From assembly GCF_000344685.1 (NCBI RefSeq), contig NW_006920413.1:581599-645598 (forward strand): a stretch of 64,000 nt of DNA, in the 5' to 3' direction. Positions 46,968 to 59,490 of the stretch are shown one piece after another. Origin of the DNA: Gloeophyllum trabeum ATCC 11539 (lineage: Eukaryota; Basidiomycota; Agaricomycetes; Gloeophyllales; Gloeophyllaceae). A model generated the notes under the pieces. That model ran no database searches and was not told the origin of the DNA. It saw only the letters and a list, made by a program, of their open reading frames with translations. Every line of letters begins with the position of its first letter. Position 1 is the first letter of the stretch. A program made the position numbers and the translations under genes.

Positions 46968-48010
46968 GACTGACTGCATTTGGGCCTTGTCCTGTCTTCC
47001 TGCGTGTATACTGGTCGTGGTTACGACCTGTGCCGCTCCGTCTTGAAGCTTCATGCATGACTGTGTTCCATCCATCCTCCACTCCGTTGGTGGCTCTCAA
47101 TGTGTATTATTATTCCCTTCTGGCATCAGCATTCTTCGCATTCAAGTTCTTTCTTGTGATGTTCCACTCTTGTCATTGCAGTAAATTATGTCTGCAAACT
47201 CAGTGACCTTCCAGCGTGCTCTCGTTGATGATTCTTAGGCTTTCGACGTGGATCGGCACGCTTCATGCAGGTGACTCCCTGGGTATATGCGCCTCCTTCG
47301 AGACTCAGATAGTAGCAGGTACTCAATTCGTAACATTCACGAGAAAGGTAACACCGTTGCCTAAAGCGCAACGCGAGCTAAACCCGAATTCACGTGGAGC
47401 TAGGGTTAACAACTTCAAGTTGTAGGTTCGTGAACACACCGTCGACCTTGATTCAAGTAAAGGTAAACTTTAGACCTATGCTCTAGATCTGCCTAACACA
47501 CTCGACAACTTATAACAGGGATAAGGTAGATTACGGGTGTCTGTTGTGTCAAACTATCACATCCCCGTCTCTGAAGTTAGACTGGACTGCGACTTGCTAT
47601 ACAGGGACGGTTACAAGTCGACGGCCCGTAGCCATAAGATGTCATGCTACGCGGTAAATGGTGGATCTCCACTACCACTCATAAATCCGTATTCTGGGGC
47701 TCTTCTCGCCCATGCACCACAAAGTTAACCCCTTCGGTAAGTAAATATTGCTTTGTCGGCCGCGAAGCTCATCCTGACGTTCATTGTGCACTATGAGACA
47801 TTCGAGTCACCTGTAGTGATGCCAGCCATTGTCCATCGCAAGGTGCGCCCACAGCGACAAACGATGATGTGATTCTTCACCGCATGTTGGCAGCTTTGGG
47901 CGTTCCGCCGATGTTTATCTTTCCACTGCCATCGATAGGCTGTGTAGCGGGTGTTTATAAATCGTCAAGCGCCACTCGAGAGGGGGCCTCTGGCCCCGTC
48001 GTACAACCCT
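46968..48010. other. Intergenic region of about 1 kb
   Basis: No gene recognised. A TATAAAT lies at 47956 before the next gene. Confidence 0.5.
47956..47962 (+). promoter_or_regulatory. TATA box of the 48011 gene
   Basis: TATAAAT, 55 bp before the start codon, in a position similar to the TATA-like elements of the two ICMT genes. Confidence 0.5.
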
Positions 48011-49675
48011 ATGGCGGATAATCAGCATGCTTCTGGCAGCGCCTTGCCGCTGACGGGTTTCATTCCGTTCCCTCCTGGTCAAACTACAAGGTATGGCAAC
48101 GCCGATAGTCCTCCCCCCTCGGTCGACGTGCAGCCACCGACTCCCGGGTTGCCCGCCGGAGATTCTGGAGATGCGTTCGTGAGAGACCACTACGAAGGTG
48201 CGAGCACCGATGAAATGTTCGGGCGATTCGAATACCAGCTCGGTATGTTTATCCCATCGAAGGGAGAGGTCTCGGGCTGAAACAACGCAGGCGAATTCGC
48301 CCTGCGAAGCGAGGTGGACGCGACCCAGAATGCGCTGGCTAGCGTGAAACACGAGCTCATGGAGGCTCTAGTGAAGCTCAAGAAGATCGAAGCGCGAACA
48401 GGCGCGCCGCTCCCGGGCCCCAGTGGCTGGAGTCCGAGCGATACGGTCACTTCGCATGCCACTCCTTACCAGAACTACAGGATCTTGAGCCCGCCCGCAC
48501 CTACGGGTGCGAGTGGTGCACCCGCGGGGTCCCTCGGCCACCACCAAGAAGGGAATGCAAACCAGGATGCGTCTTTAGCAAGGGCGCGAGCGCGCAGGAG
48601 CCTAGGTGCCGCTGACCCAGCTCCTGCAGCTGGCGCAGGACCTTCGATCGGCGGCGCTCAGAGCAACGCCAACACGCTCCCTCTGACTATGAGCCCGATC
48701 CAAGGTTATTCTATCTTCAACCCGCCTACGCCCATGCTCTCGGGTGGTGTACTGCCCAGTCCACGCAGTACGCAGGTGCAAGACGGTCCCATCCCGAGCG
48801 TCTTGTCCGTCACGGAGCCATACACGTGGTCCCAATATTATCCATACGCGGCCCCAGAGATGTTCATGCCGGGCACTCCCTGGCATCCCTACACGAGCGC
48901 ACCCGCGGCTGCAGGCATAGGGGGCCGGACCGTACACTTCAAGCCAGAGGAGACATGGACTCCTCGCTGGTCGTTTTTCGAGCTCAAGGCGTATCGAGGT
49001 GCCAAACATACGTCTATCATCGTCAAGCCGAGCTGGGATGATGAGCGCCTGCTTCGGGAGCTCCGGCGGGCGTATAATAAGCTGCGGTCGTGGAGGAGGG
49101 TTTTATCGCTCAAGACGTTTAGGTCAGTACAGGTGGATATATTGCACAGTATTTACTCACCTTGGAGGTCCTGCGAGCAGTTCCATGGTGTTAGTATGGG
49201 TCAGCGATCTCCCCTTTGCTCTTGATCGCTGTTCTCATACAGACAGTAGGCGGATGTCAACTACGTCTATCCCCAGATGCACTTCACCGCTGTAACCTCG
49301 AGCGCATCCGCTATCTACAAGAGCCTGCGGATCCGGTATTATTTCCGGCACCCGCAGGCTCTGCGTGGGAAGAGCGAGTTTATGCAGTACCTGACGATGG
49401 ATAGCAAGCACGGCGTTATGTTCCTGGAGCGGTGGGACCCTGTCCGGATCGCCTTTGCTATTCTCGTACCGATTATGTCGAGTTTGGTGGTGGCGGTTCT
49501 GTGGTCGCATTTCTCGAGGAGTGTCCAAGATGGGTTCACCATCGGTAGTGCGTGTTTCCTTGTTCCCCTAATCTGAGGATGAGCGAGAGACTGAGGATTT
49601 TCGTCAGGTTACATGGTGGGCGCCTATTCGGCATGCTTGGTACTTGTGGGAATACTTAACTGGGTGCAGTTTTAA
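48011..49675 (+). CDS. Basidiomycete-type membrane protein of unknown function
   Basis: Four exons from MADNQHASGSALPLTGF (48011) to GILNWVQF (stop ends 49675); the introns join YQLGEFALRSEVD, SLKTFRSVQ to ADVNYVYPQ, and GFTIGSYMVGAYS. Residues 1-75 are disordered. About 80-110 form a short coiled coil (ATQNALASVKHELMEALVKL). A Pro/Ala/Ser linker follows. The conserved part begins TPRWSFFELKAYRGAKHTS and contains LLRELRRAYNKLRSWRRVLS and IRYYFRHPQALRGKSEFM. Two membrane helices near the end (VRIAFAILVPIMSSLVVAVL, GSYMVGAYSACLVLVGIL) close it. I recall similar WR/YF-rich, two-helix C-termini in many agaricomycete hypothetical proteins but no function for them. The third junction (donor choice) is the least certain. 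Confidence 0.72.
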
Positions 49676-51030
49676 TGAGCGGGTTATTAAGCCGCCTTCG
49701 CCCGTGTTACACTGTGGATTGGTTGGCACTTGCCCTACATATATATTTTGTGGCTGCCTGAGTGCATCGTGGAGCATAATATACGTATCATGATGTCTGT
49801 GTATGTGCATGCCCCTCGAAGGAATCAGATACGCGCGGTCGCAGCATGCGAGACGCCCGAAATCCTAAGTTCGAGGCTCGGACCAGCAAGTAATGGGACG
49901 TGATGAGAGCGAGGTCGTGGATATGGATATATCTGCATCGCTACCGTGCTTGCATGAACTGAGGCATCACTTCCTGATGATATAGTTCATGAAAGCACGG
50001 ATGGATAGAGGAGTTCGGGGATTGGAAAATGCTTACACAAAGCCCTCTGCCCTGGTCGGTGTAGGTACCGTCCAAGATGCCAGCATTGTCATCTGACCGA
50101 TATGCGGATGCAGGAGATTATCTTGCACTCGAGATTGGAATCAGCGCATCGCCGGGGATCAACACGTTCAGCGAAGCACCTCCAAGTTTGAATTGGTGCC
50201 ACTGGATACGTTCACGTTACCACCGAGTGAGTCCTATCGTGCGCCGATAAGCGATGGTCAATGCTCCGACCAGACTTCTTTCGAAGTGTGGGCTGGATTA
50301 GAGCTGTACACGAACATGGAGTCAGGATGACTAGAACCAACGAACCCGGGCATGTACGCACCCCGCATGTATTCTGACTATTCCTGCGTGTGGCCGCGTA
50401 TGTCATTTGGCTGGAGCAGCCGCGGGTTTACCTGCCTCATCACCCGAGTGGGTTCGGATTTACATCTGATTATTTACCTGTACAGCTATAATTAGGCCAA
50501 TACCGCCAAGCGAAGGTATGCGGGCGGTGAAGGGACCAACCGGGATCAGAGGCTCAATCCGCCTCCGGCGTCGAGTACCGCGAAAATTGCTGCAGAAAAT
50601 ACATCGATGAGAAGATTTTGTCGACGATAACGAGGGCGTACGCTGCCAGAGAAATAAAAAAAACATACCGGAAAGGTTTAGGCAGGCCGAGTCAGTCGCC
50701 GGAGGAAGCTGCACCGCCCGGCAGGGTTCGGCGGCGCGTGACCGAGAATGATGAGAACGCCCGGGCGTGCGGAACGGGGCGTCGGCGAGGGTTTACTTAG
50801 CCTCGACGTCTGCACTAATTAGCGCCTTTCTGTTTTCTGTTTCCTGCACCCGCCGCTCGCTGTCCTCACTGTTTCCTGTATTTCTGCTGCTTTTCTGCCT
50901 GGGGACGCTCGAGTGTCGTCCCCTCGCAAATCTGTCGACGCAGGCTGCAAACGCCGGCCACGATTTACCGCCTCGAGGCCAGCCTGCATCCCGCAAATCG
51001 GCCTCCTTCGACTCTGTCGGTTTGTTTCTC
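49676..51030. other. Intergenic region of about 1.35 kb
   Basis: No gene is supported. The part from about 50,880 reads open in the frame of the next gene (CTGTTTCCTGTATTTCTG..., signal-peptide-like), so the next gene may start further upstream than annotated. Confidence 0.45.
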
Positions 51031-54000
51031 ATGGGCATCTCGTTCGGCGGCCTGGGCGTCCTCTTTTCGCACCACAAACCGCTCGCCGACTGGTCGTCCT
51101 ATGTTATCCCAGGTCAGGTCGAAATCAGGTCTATGTTTTTCGCCACCGTGTCATTGATCGTCTTACTCTTGCTTGGTGAGTTATCTCGGCTTCAATCTCT
51201 TTCATTTCCACTTTATACGCTTCATATATGTGCCCACGGTACTCCATTTTCGAAGTTCCATCCGTCACTCTGACACAATGGCTGCATGCTAACATGTCTC
51301 GTTTGATCGCCAGCGTACTTGACCAACCCGTCCGAAAGTTCCTTCAGGACTTACCTCACTGAACAATCATTCCGCCAGCACCTCAGTCGTCTCAACGACA
51401 GCAGCGATGATGATCGATTCGATGCGCAAGACAATGTCGGCGTTCACTACACTTTGTCGCGCCGCAAATCTGCCACTCGCCGCCAGCAAGGGGTCGAAAC
51501 GTCTCCCGTAGTCTTCTCCACCGGTGCCAAAGTCTCCCTCCGCACTCCCAAGCACGTTTTCCACAACTTCGGTATCCTAACTGTCGCAGCTGTAGTTCCC
51601 CTCGGTACCAAGCCTGCCAATGCGGTGAACGAGCGAAGCAGTCGCTCCGAAGACTTCAGCGGATCCGCAGTCTGGGACACTTGGTTCATCGGGGCATTCG
51701 GTAGGTGGTGGCGCGGAGGCACTATCGAATCCTGGTGGCATGACACGCTCGTCGCCACCAAGGACGAAGAAGGGTGTCGCTCGGGTTTATTCGACATCAA
51801 AGCTTCAGATCCGTCGGATCAGTATGCTGGTAAGGGTTTCATATTTACGATCGCTTTACTACGATACACATACATGTTACCTTCAAGGTCTACCGTATGC
51901 TACGAGTCCACCGCCCCCTCGGTCACCCCCTCGGCTCAGACAACGCGAACGATCCGCTCAGCTCCCCGCGCGCAGCTCGACTCCGCCGCCTCTGCCCAAG
52001 TCTGCTTCTTTGCCGCTGCATAACCCGGACTATCGACAGACCAACGGTGATCGCACGCCCGTCCAACAATGCATCCAGTCCTATCAACCCGCAGTTCCCT
52101 CAGAACAAGGTCCCGTCCGGATTCTCTCCAGCAATCCATCCAGCCTAGCAATATTCGACCAGTCCCCCGCGATCGCTGACATCCTCAGGCAGATCGAGTC
52201 ATCCAAGGCCGCCGTCGACGAGGCGAAGGGCCAGCTCGCGGACCTGCAGAACAGCGCGTCGCAGTCGCACGCTGCGCTCCAGGCTGACCTCGACGAGCAT
52301 AGGGAGAGGAAGAGGCAGGAGGATGTGTCGAAGACCGAGCTCAAGTCCCGCACGAAGCATCTCGAGGACCTGAAGCGCACGGCTGACAGCAGCAAGCGTG
52401 AGGCTGAGAAACGGCTGCGCGCTGCTCAAGCGTCGCGGCAGAGTGCTATCCAGCGTGTGTCGTACTTGGACAAGGAGATAGCGGGCTTGCAGGCGCGCAT
52501 GGTGGCGGATGAGGAGGCTATCGTGAAGAGTAGGCAGAGCGTGGTGGAGATGGAGAAAGAGGCCGGGGAGACGCTGGAGGGGAAGAAGAAGGAGATCAAG
52601 GTGGCGGAGGATGTGATTGCCGCACTCAACGCGCGGACGAAGGAGCTGGAAGAGATGATTGCGCAGGAGAAGGAGCGGCTGCAGCGCGCGAAGGACCAGG
52701 CGGAGATCAGGAAGCAGGACCGGACGTTCATTCCGCTTCATGTCGTCAACATGGAGCCCGAGCCCGCGCCATGGCCACCCATCTATTGCGGTCCCCAGGA
52801 AGCCCCGGTCCCAGGTGCAGGGGAATACGATGTACCTCAACCACCCAGCGTCGCGCATCCGTCGCCGGAAGTCCGACACGACCAGGGGAGCTCGGAGCAC
52901 AGCCAGGGCTCTGCCGATTCGGATAGCTCTAAGCCTGCAAGGTTGAGTCTTGCCGGGATCTCCAATCTCACTTCGTCGTCCGACAACTCGAACCAGCTTG
53001 CGCTGCGCGCGAAGGGATACTCCATCTTTGACGATGATATCGCTTCCTTGACTCAGCCCCACCACCAGACGAGTTTTGCGCCGTTCGACGCTGACTTACC
53101 GTCGCCGGCACTTTCCATCTCGCCCGGGTCTGCAACTCTAATCCCCAATAGCTTGGTGCAGTCCATCGAAACCTCCGCTGACAACATACCTGTTTCTGAC
53201 AACACTGACGCTTATTTGGATCGGGAGTGGGCACCAATGCAGCGCGCTTCGTATGGCGGCCTCACGACGTCGCCTACTTCACTCACCGGCGGTGCTTACT
53301 CTGACGAACACGATCCGTTCGAGGTTCGCCCGCCCCCCAGAGAGCGTTACCTGCCTATCCAGCCGGGCTCAGAGCATCTCGACATACCTTTCCCAAGTCG
53401 ATCCCGGACTGATCCCTCGTCTGATTGGCAGCCTGAGAGCGAGGCACAGCAGCAGACTGACCGGCCGTCTGCGCCTCGCCGCTGGTTCTCGGTGACATCC
53501 AAGGATCAACCGAAGAAGGGTTTGAACCCTGATGCGAAGGCATTCAATTTCGGGAGGAAGAAGTCATTCGGCCCCATAGGATCGAGGCCCTCTCCGGCGG
53601 GCGCCCTTCCCACCCCGCCTGCCTCCTTCAACTTTGATCCTCTCAGTCCGTCCGGCCTTGTGTCCAGTGGCATGCCTGCCACGCCCCTCACCGGGAACTC
53701 GCTGTTCTCGTCCATGTCAATCCGTGCGTTCGCCCCTTCCCCGGAGGAGAGGGAGGCGTTGCAACGGGCTCTGGGGGGTTCGACGAACACGAGTTTGGAG
53801 CGCCTACCTAGCCTGGCTGACGTTGGCACGCTCCCACCCTCTCCCCCGCATGTTCACGGTGTTGCCTCCCAGTTCCCGAAAGCGCCGTTGATGGACGGGA
53901 TTCCCGCCGGCATGCCCCGACGGTCTTGGTTCCCTGCCTTGCCCCTTGGGCGGAAGCCAAAGTTTAGCCCATGGGACGACGAGGAGCCCTCAGGGGAGAA

Positions 54001-54040
54001 GTCGGGGATGGAGGACAAGAATGAGCCTAGCGCGTTGTAG
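51031..54040 (+). CDS. Membrane-anchored coiled-coil protein of unknown function
   Basis: Exons join as LLLLAYLTNPSESS and DQYAGLPYATSP. The chosen ATG (51031, MGISFGGLGVLFSHH) is the first in frame, but upstream codons in the same frame (LFPVFLLLFCLGTLECRP) look like a signal peptide whose ATG I could not place. Order: hydrophobic segment, a second span (MFFATVSLIVLLLL), a region with WDTWFIGAFGRWWRGG, a Pro/Arg stretch, then a strong coiled coil of about 200 residues (SKTELKSRTKHLEDLKRTAD is a sample). A long Ser/Pro-rich tail follows with the motif AKGYSIFDDDIASL. The end is at 54040. Function unknown; the layout suggests an organelle- or plasma-membrane tether. Confidence 0.72.
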
Positions 54041-55110
54041 GGTCGGGTCTGTAAGTGTTACAAGGGGGTAGTCAAGTGCTGTTCTGAAGGGCATTGCTGT
54101 GTTGTTAAATAAGAAGAGGGGTGATTCATACATCCAGTACTATATATATTTACGACGAGAATGACAACGAATTCCAATAACACATTCCGCTGCACAGTAG
54201 GCGCGAATGAATGCTTCCGTCATATGGTCTACTATGTCATGCCGCATACCCCATTTTACGCCATGCAATGGAGGACTGCGCATTCGTCGCGGCAACTTAC
54301 AGGTCACCCGGTTCCGCATTTTCGCTATCATGGCGAGGTCAGCGTGAGGGCTCATGAGAACCGGTACACAGATATGGACGTCCTTGCAAAGGATATCGTT
54401 TTGAAATCGTGAAATGGATAAGACTGGCCTATATACTACAAGCGTTCATAGAGTCCGGAAGTCATGACGTATAGAAAGATATTAAAGACGGCCGTGGATT
54501 TTGGAAACTGGCGTTCATCATTGTTGGTCGTACCGAATCGTGGACATATATGAGATGGTAGGGGCGACAGGGGACAAGCCGAAACATAGCCTTGGCATTT
54601 GAATGGAAATCCCTGCATGAAGGAAGAGAGCCGAACATAAGCGGTCCCATTGGCAGCAAAGCAGAGCGGGACAGGACGACGCACATCAAACAGAATAAAA
54701 CGAGAAGGGTAATAGAAGGCTTGTATAGCTATGGATTGCATCGATCACTTGATTGAACGGAGTAGAACAGGAATAGGATACAGACAAATGAAGGTGGGGA
54801 CGAGGACGTGTGTTGTCCAAACGCGACGACGATTGTAGGAGAAAAGTTTGCAGGACTGGGAAACACGAATAGCTATCTGCTGCTATACTGACTTGATGCG
54901 GGGGTATAATGTGGGGATGACTGCGTGAGAGACCAACAAACCAGGTTGAAACGAGAGGGGAAAAGAAACGTGACTACGGAAACTTGCAGCGCGCAGCAAG
55001 GAGAGACGGACCAGCAATTTTTGCTCGCCTGCTTCCGGCGGGCATCGCAAGTGTGTTGACGACAGCGGAGAACAGACAGGGATGGGTGAAAACCGGGATC
55101 TTCATCAAGT
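54041..55110. other. Convergent intergenic region
   Basis: About 1.1 kb between two convergent genes. No coding signal or repeat is recognised. Confidence 0.5.
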
Positions 55111-57082
55111 CTATAAGCCCCCATCCAAGACACCCCGAACGTCGTCCACAGTTCCGAGGTCAGCGAGGAAGGGACAGAGATCCGTGAGTTCGGTGTCATG
55201 AGGGTCGTTAAACCAGGACGAAACAGGAACGGCATTATTGGGATGGAAAATGTACGACGCAGGGGAGTTGTCGAGGATGATGGTATCGGCTATTGGTCGA
55301 CCGAGTTGCGAGAGATCCTACAAATACGAGTAGAGGTCGACATTTGTCACTACCATGCCATTAAGTGCCACGTACCTTGACGTAGTTACCCCTGTGGTTG
55401 TAGCAGCTCTCTCTGAACAGTCGATGAGTAACCACACGATGTATGTCGAGCTTGTCCAGGACAGGATCCGCATACTGGAGCAGAACCAGTCATTCCAGGG
55501 CATTGTACGTAAGTTAGGTACTAGCATACCTTGCTCAAACTCGCAGTGAAGACAACAACTTCGTAGATTTCACCCATCTTCTTGAGGAAGTTATCAACGC
55601 CAGGTCGTTTGATGACATATACATTATGCCAGTGGTACTCGATCTCAACGGGCACGACATAGTCTGCTTGCTGTATTGACTGTGCAGACCAGGGATGATT
55701 AGAATGTGCTTCAGATCATATGATCGTAGACGGCAAAACCAACCTTGAAGCTACTATGCACTAGTGTTTCGTCAAGATCGAGTACCAGACATTTCCGACC
55801 AACATGCTGTGGCGCGATAGGGGGCAGCAAAGGTCTCGGCAGACCATCCTAAAACGATATGGTCATTCAAGCCCATAGAAGAACACATACGCTCATCACT
55901 CACAGGACCCGTCGGAATCCCGGCTCCTCCTTGGAGGATAAGCCTGTCCTCCTCGTCCTCGACCTCCTCTATAGCATTAGGGTCTTCGCCCTCCTCCTCC
56001 TCCGTGAAGCTCGTCCTGTCAGACTCGTCACCCTCATCATGCTGGTGAGTCCTGGCAGGACTTTCCTCCCCAGTCGAGCCTGGTGGCTGTACCGCCCCCG
56101 ATGTCACGCCTTCAGTCTCCGCCTCAGGTAACAGCTTCGTAGGCGTTGGAGGCACTATGACAGCAGGGTCTTCGGGAGGTGTTGGAGGTGTTATGATCAA
56201 GGGCTCTGGTGGCGCTGGCTGACCAGAAGGGGCTTCTGAAGTAGTCGCTGGCGCAGGCTCGGGCGCTTCGGTCTTTGGCACCTTTTCATTTTCCTGGCCC
56301 GCCTCGCCAGGTGCGGGCTCCTTCTCCTGCGCCGCTGCACCTTGTGTAGATGCTGCAGGCTGGGCGTCGCCTGTATCGATTTCATGCACCTTCGAGGTGG
56401 GTACACATGGTAGAAGCACGCGGACGAGCTTGGACAGGAACGACCGCTTGGACTTCGTGCTCGCAGCCTTTGAGTTGTTCGAAGACTTGGGTGCTGCACT
56501 GGTCTTCTCAACGAGGGTGGAAGACTGGGCGCCTTCCGACGTAGTCGCTTGACGGCGAGAAGGAGCGTGAGCTTGCGAAGGAGTCGAGACAGTATTGGCG
56601 GAACCTTTATCCTTGTCGAGCTCCTCTGCCTGGGTCTGCGCGCTCGCCTCCGGCACTGGCAAAGTTGAAGAAGTGGGCGGCTCCGCCGTCTCTAAAGCAG
56701 GGGAAGAAGAGGAAGACTGGTCCTGCGGTATTCGTGACGAAAGTAAATTAGGGTCCTGCCCTTCTGCGCCCTCACCGGCGCTCCCAGAAGGATTATCCCT
56801 GTCCCCCGTCGCGCTGGCCCCCTCCTGGACATCACCACCAGCTGAAGGGGCGGGTGCAGCAGCCCCGGCTGCGCTGGACGTGGTAGCTTGCTCAGTGGTT
56901 GTCAAACCCTGCTCACCCGCAGGCACGTCCGGAGTCTGCTGGCCGGCCTCAGCCTTCGCCGCTGTCTCCTTCCCCTTCTTCGTCGACTTGCGCTGGAAAA
57001 GGTTATGCACCGCTGACGACGGTTTTCCATTAGTACTTGCGTTCGTGCCGGGCGTGTCGGTGGACGGTGGGGAGGGTGCCAT
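55111..57082 (-). CDS. SCP/FCP-type HAD phosphatase (Psr1/Nem1-like)
   Basis: The ATG at 57082 ([14 protein letters not shown]) begins about 410 disordered residues rich in Ala, Glu, Ser and Pro. They include [17 protein letters not shown], a basic-hydrophobic patch with a Cys that could be membrane-associated. A GTGAGT intron leads into the catalytic domain: [16 protein letters not shown] (nucleophile DxDxT), then [34 protein letters not shown], a Cys-containing RLFRESC loop and [20 protein letters not shown], ending at 55111. The domain dephosphorylates Ser residues. Close relatives act on the Pol II CTD, lipin (Nem1) or in stress tolerance at the plasma membrane (Psr1). The long tail and lack of a clear transmembrane helix favour the Psr1/SCP group, but this is inference. 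Confidence 0.88.
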
Positions 57083-58563
57083 GGGCACGACAGGGCCTTT
57101 CTAGCAGAACAAAGGGTATCTCGAAGGTTGAAGAGAGCAGGGACGACGACGACGACAGCCGCGCAAACAACCCTGTAAGGTGTCCGCCGCGTCCGTGTTT
57201 GTCTCTCTGTTTGTCCCCCTTCGGCGCCGCCACCGCGTGGCTGGCAATTTATGTCTTCCCCTCTCACGCTTTCCCGGTGCTAACGACGTATGGAAACCTC
57301 GTTTCCTAGAATGCAAAATGGCTCTTTGTAGCCCTCAGAAAGCGTTCCATGCGTAGATAGTCTCGTCCCTATCGAACTGCTGCAATATGCCCAGTAACCT
57401 CGAGGTGGGTGACTAACGTCTGCATACAGACCGTGGTGGGAAATCGCCAAAAGCCCACATGGAATTCCAATCTAAACCGACGTCCGCGTACCCCCTGTGT
57501 ATGCGCACAACGATGAGTAGTTGTGAGAGATCAACAGGTTTTGCTGCTATAGGAAACGTTGCCAGCAAGAGACGTGAACAGAGCGTCCGCGCACACCGGC
57601 ACTTTAATTGAACGTAGTCGGGCTGAAGGGGCCAATTGAAGATGACCTTGACTTCCCTGCGTTCAGCATATCAATGGAGTTTGAAGCCCAACGGTCGTGG
57701 CAGAAGCCGGCTATGGACGTTCGTTCCTGGCCGTGGGCTGGAGCGTCATTACGCGGCGGAAGATGGTTCTCACTTCATTAGGGTTCCTCGACAAGTACCT
57801 AGAACTTCGATAAGTGATCCGTTAGAACGATATCAGACACTGGAAGGCAGTGCGGCCTGGCGGTAGGACCTATTGGACAAACGACAGTCAGTATGGATAT
57901 GGTCGCTATACGCAGGGAATGAATTTACCGACCGGGATATATACTGCTCTTGGAATACTATCGATATGACGAAAGGAAATAGGGATTCAGGGGGAGGGGG
58001 GCCATGATTAGTAGGGAGCTTGAGGTTTCGTTGATCAGACGGGGTGTTGGGTGGTTATACACTGACGTTCAGTGCAGCCGCAACCCTGTATGACGTCGTG
58101 CAGCGTGGAAATGCAATATACCAGCCAGACGATGGATGACCTGATATATAGCAATTGTTATAGAACGCCACGCAAGATATACAGGAACCGACTCACTCGA
58201 ACATCATCACGGCCGCTTAGACGTTTCTTCGGGTCTGACACAACTTCGCAATCACCAAGCGCAACACAAGAAATCTGTAATAAATGCGCCGGCAGCTTTT
58301 GCACTGGATCTCAGACTTTGCCTGCTTCTGTCCCCTCGCAGTAATGAAAGCTGTCCTCAGGGATACCTGGAAAGACCTGGATATTGAGACCAAGGCGCCG
58401 TCAGAACCCGAGGATGAGCAATCCAGATGGGCTCGATTGAGTAGGGGAAACTGTGCGTAAGTGGGGTAAATAAGCAGAATTATAATATCGATACAATAAA
58501 GTCCATCCTTGCTCTATGCACATAACCGCAAGGTCTCCTCCCTCCATATCATCATGCGCTCCG
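57083..58563. other. Long intergenic region
   Basis: Nearly 1.5 kb upstream of the phosphatase and downstream of PAM16. Short open frames only; nothing recognised. Confidence 0.45.
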
Positions 58564-59235
58564 TCATGACTTCTCTGATGGGGGTGGAGGCTGTTGCTGT
58601 TTCGGGCCGCCCTGCCCAACCTCTAGCTCGCCAACCTTTGTAGCGGCATCCGCTTCTGCTTGTATTCGTTCTAGTGCGCGAACAACTTTTGATTGCAGGT
58701 AATGAGAGTGGTAAATTGGTGGGGCTTTCCCGCCTGTACGAGGTGATTCAGGTGGTGGCGGAGGCGAGTTAGCTTTGAACAGGTGCTCGTAATGCTTTGG
58801 GTCAAGTCAGTTCGGTATCTACGGGGTCGATCGTGAGCTCGAACGTACGCTTTTAACAGCTTCCATCGTCTCGCCGCGTTTGACATTCAGAATCAGATGC
58901 GCTTCGTCCAAAGTCATTCGGTGCTCTCGTGTCAATTTGTCCGTGATAGATCCTGAGGTCGCGTTACCCACACCCGCGACATCCGCGCCTATAGCCCCTG
59001 GTGGTCGCGTCTTAGCATCTGCGTAAGAACAAATAACCACAGTTAGGACAAGGTACCAATGTCTCCCACTGGTGAACGTACTTTTGACAGCCTGCTTTCC
59101 GGCTTCATACAATGCCTTGCCGAATATTCGTGATCCAGTCAAGACGATGTTGATCAAGATTTTCGGGGCAGACTATGGGCAGAGTTAGCGTCATTAGCCT
59201 CACTGTACAATCACCAGCAGTCAAGCACGTACCAT
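58564..59235 (-). CDS. PAM16: PAM16/Tim16, mitochondrial protein import motor subunit
   Basis: The start ATG (59235) is directly followed by a GTACGT intron, so exon 1 encodes only Met; exon 2 continues SAPKILINIVLTGSRIFG. Further introns join QAVK-NAKTRPPGA and EAVKS-HYEHLFKAN. The J-like domain reads MTLDEAHLILNVKRG then HYEHLFKANSPPPPPESP and SHYLQSKVVRALERIQ, which matches PAM16 and lacks the HPD motif of true J proteins, as expected. The protein ends PPPPSEKS at 58564, about 160 residues. PAM16 sits on the matrix side of TIM23 and restrains PAM18 stimulation of mtHsp70. It is divergent from RPA43. Confidence 0.93.
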
Positions 59236-59490
59236 GGACCTGTGGGGTAGTCGGAGTAGGGCGTAAGCTGAAGCTGAAGTCGCTGAACATAACCTGAGTG
59301 CCGCCGGAAGACTTACCTTTACTGACCGTGAGAATAGGACCAATTTTTGCGCTTTTCCGCAATAATAACATTGGACTTGACATACCTGATACGGCGTCAC
59401 TGTACGCGACGTTCTACGCCTCCTGACATCTGTCGTTTGTGTCCCCGCCGCTGCCGGAAGCGTGTAGAGCTGCTCGGGAACTGTTCTGAA
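59236..59490. promoter_or_regulatory. Shared divergent promoter of PAM16 and RPA43
   Basis: 255 bp between the two start codons; both transcripts must start here. No clear TATA box is seen. Confidence 0.6.

Noticed and set aside
50460..50714. Minus-strand frame of 84 codons upstream of the coiled-coil gene
   Set aside because: No recognisable protein pattern and it lies in probable promoter DNA.
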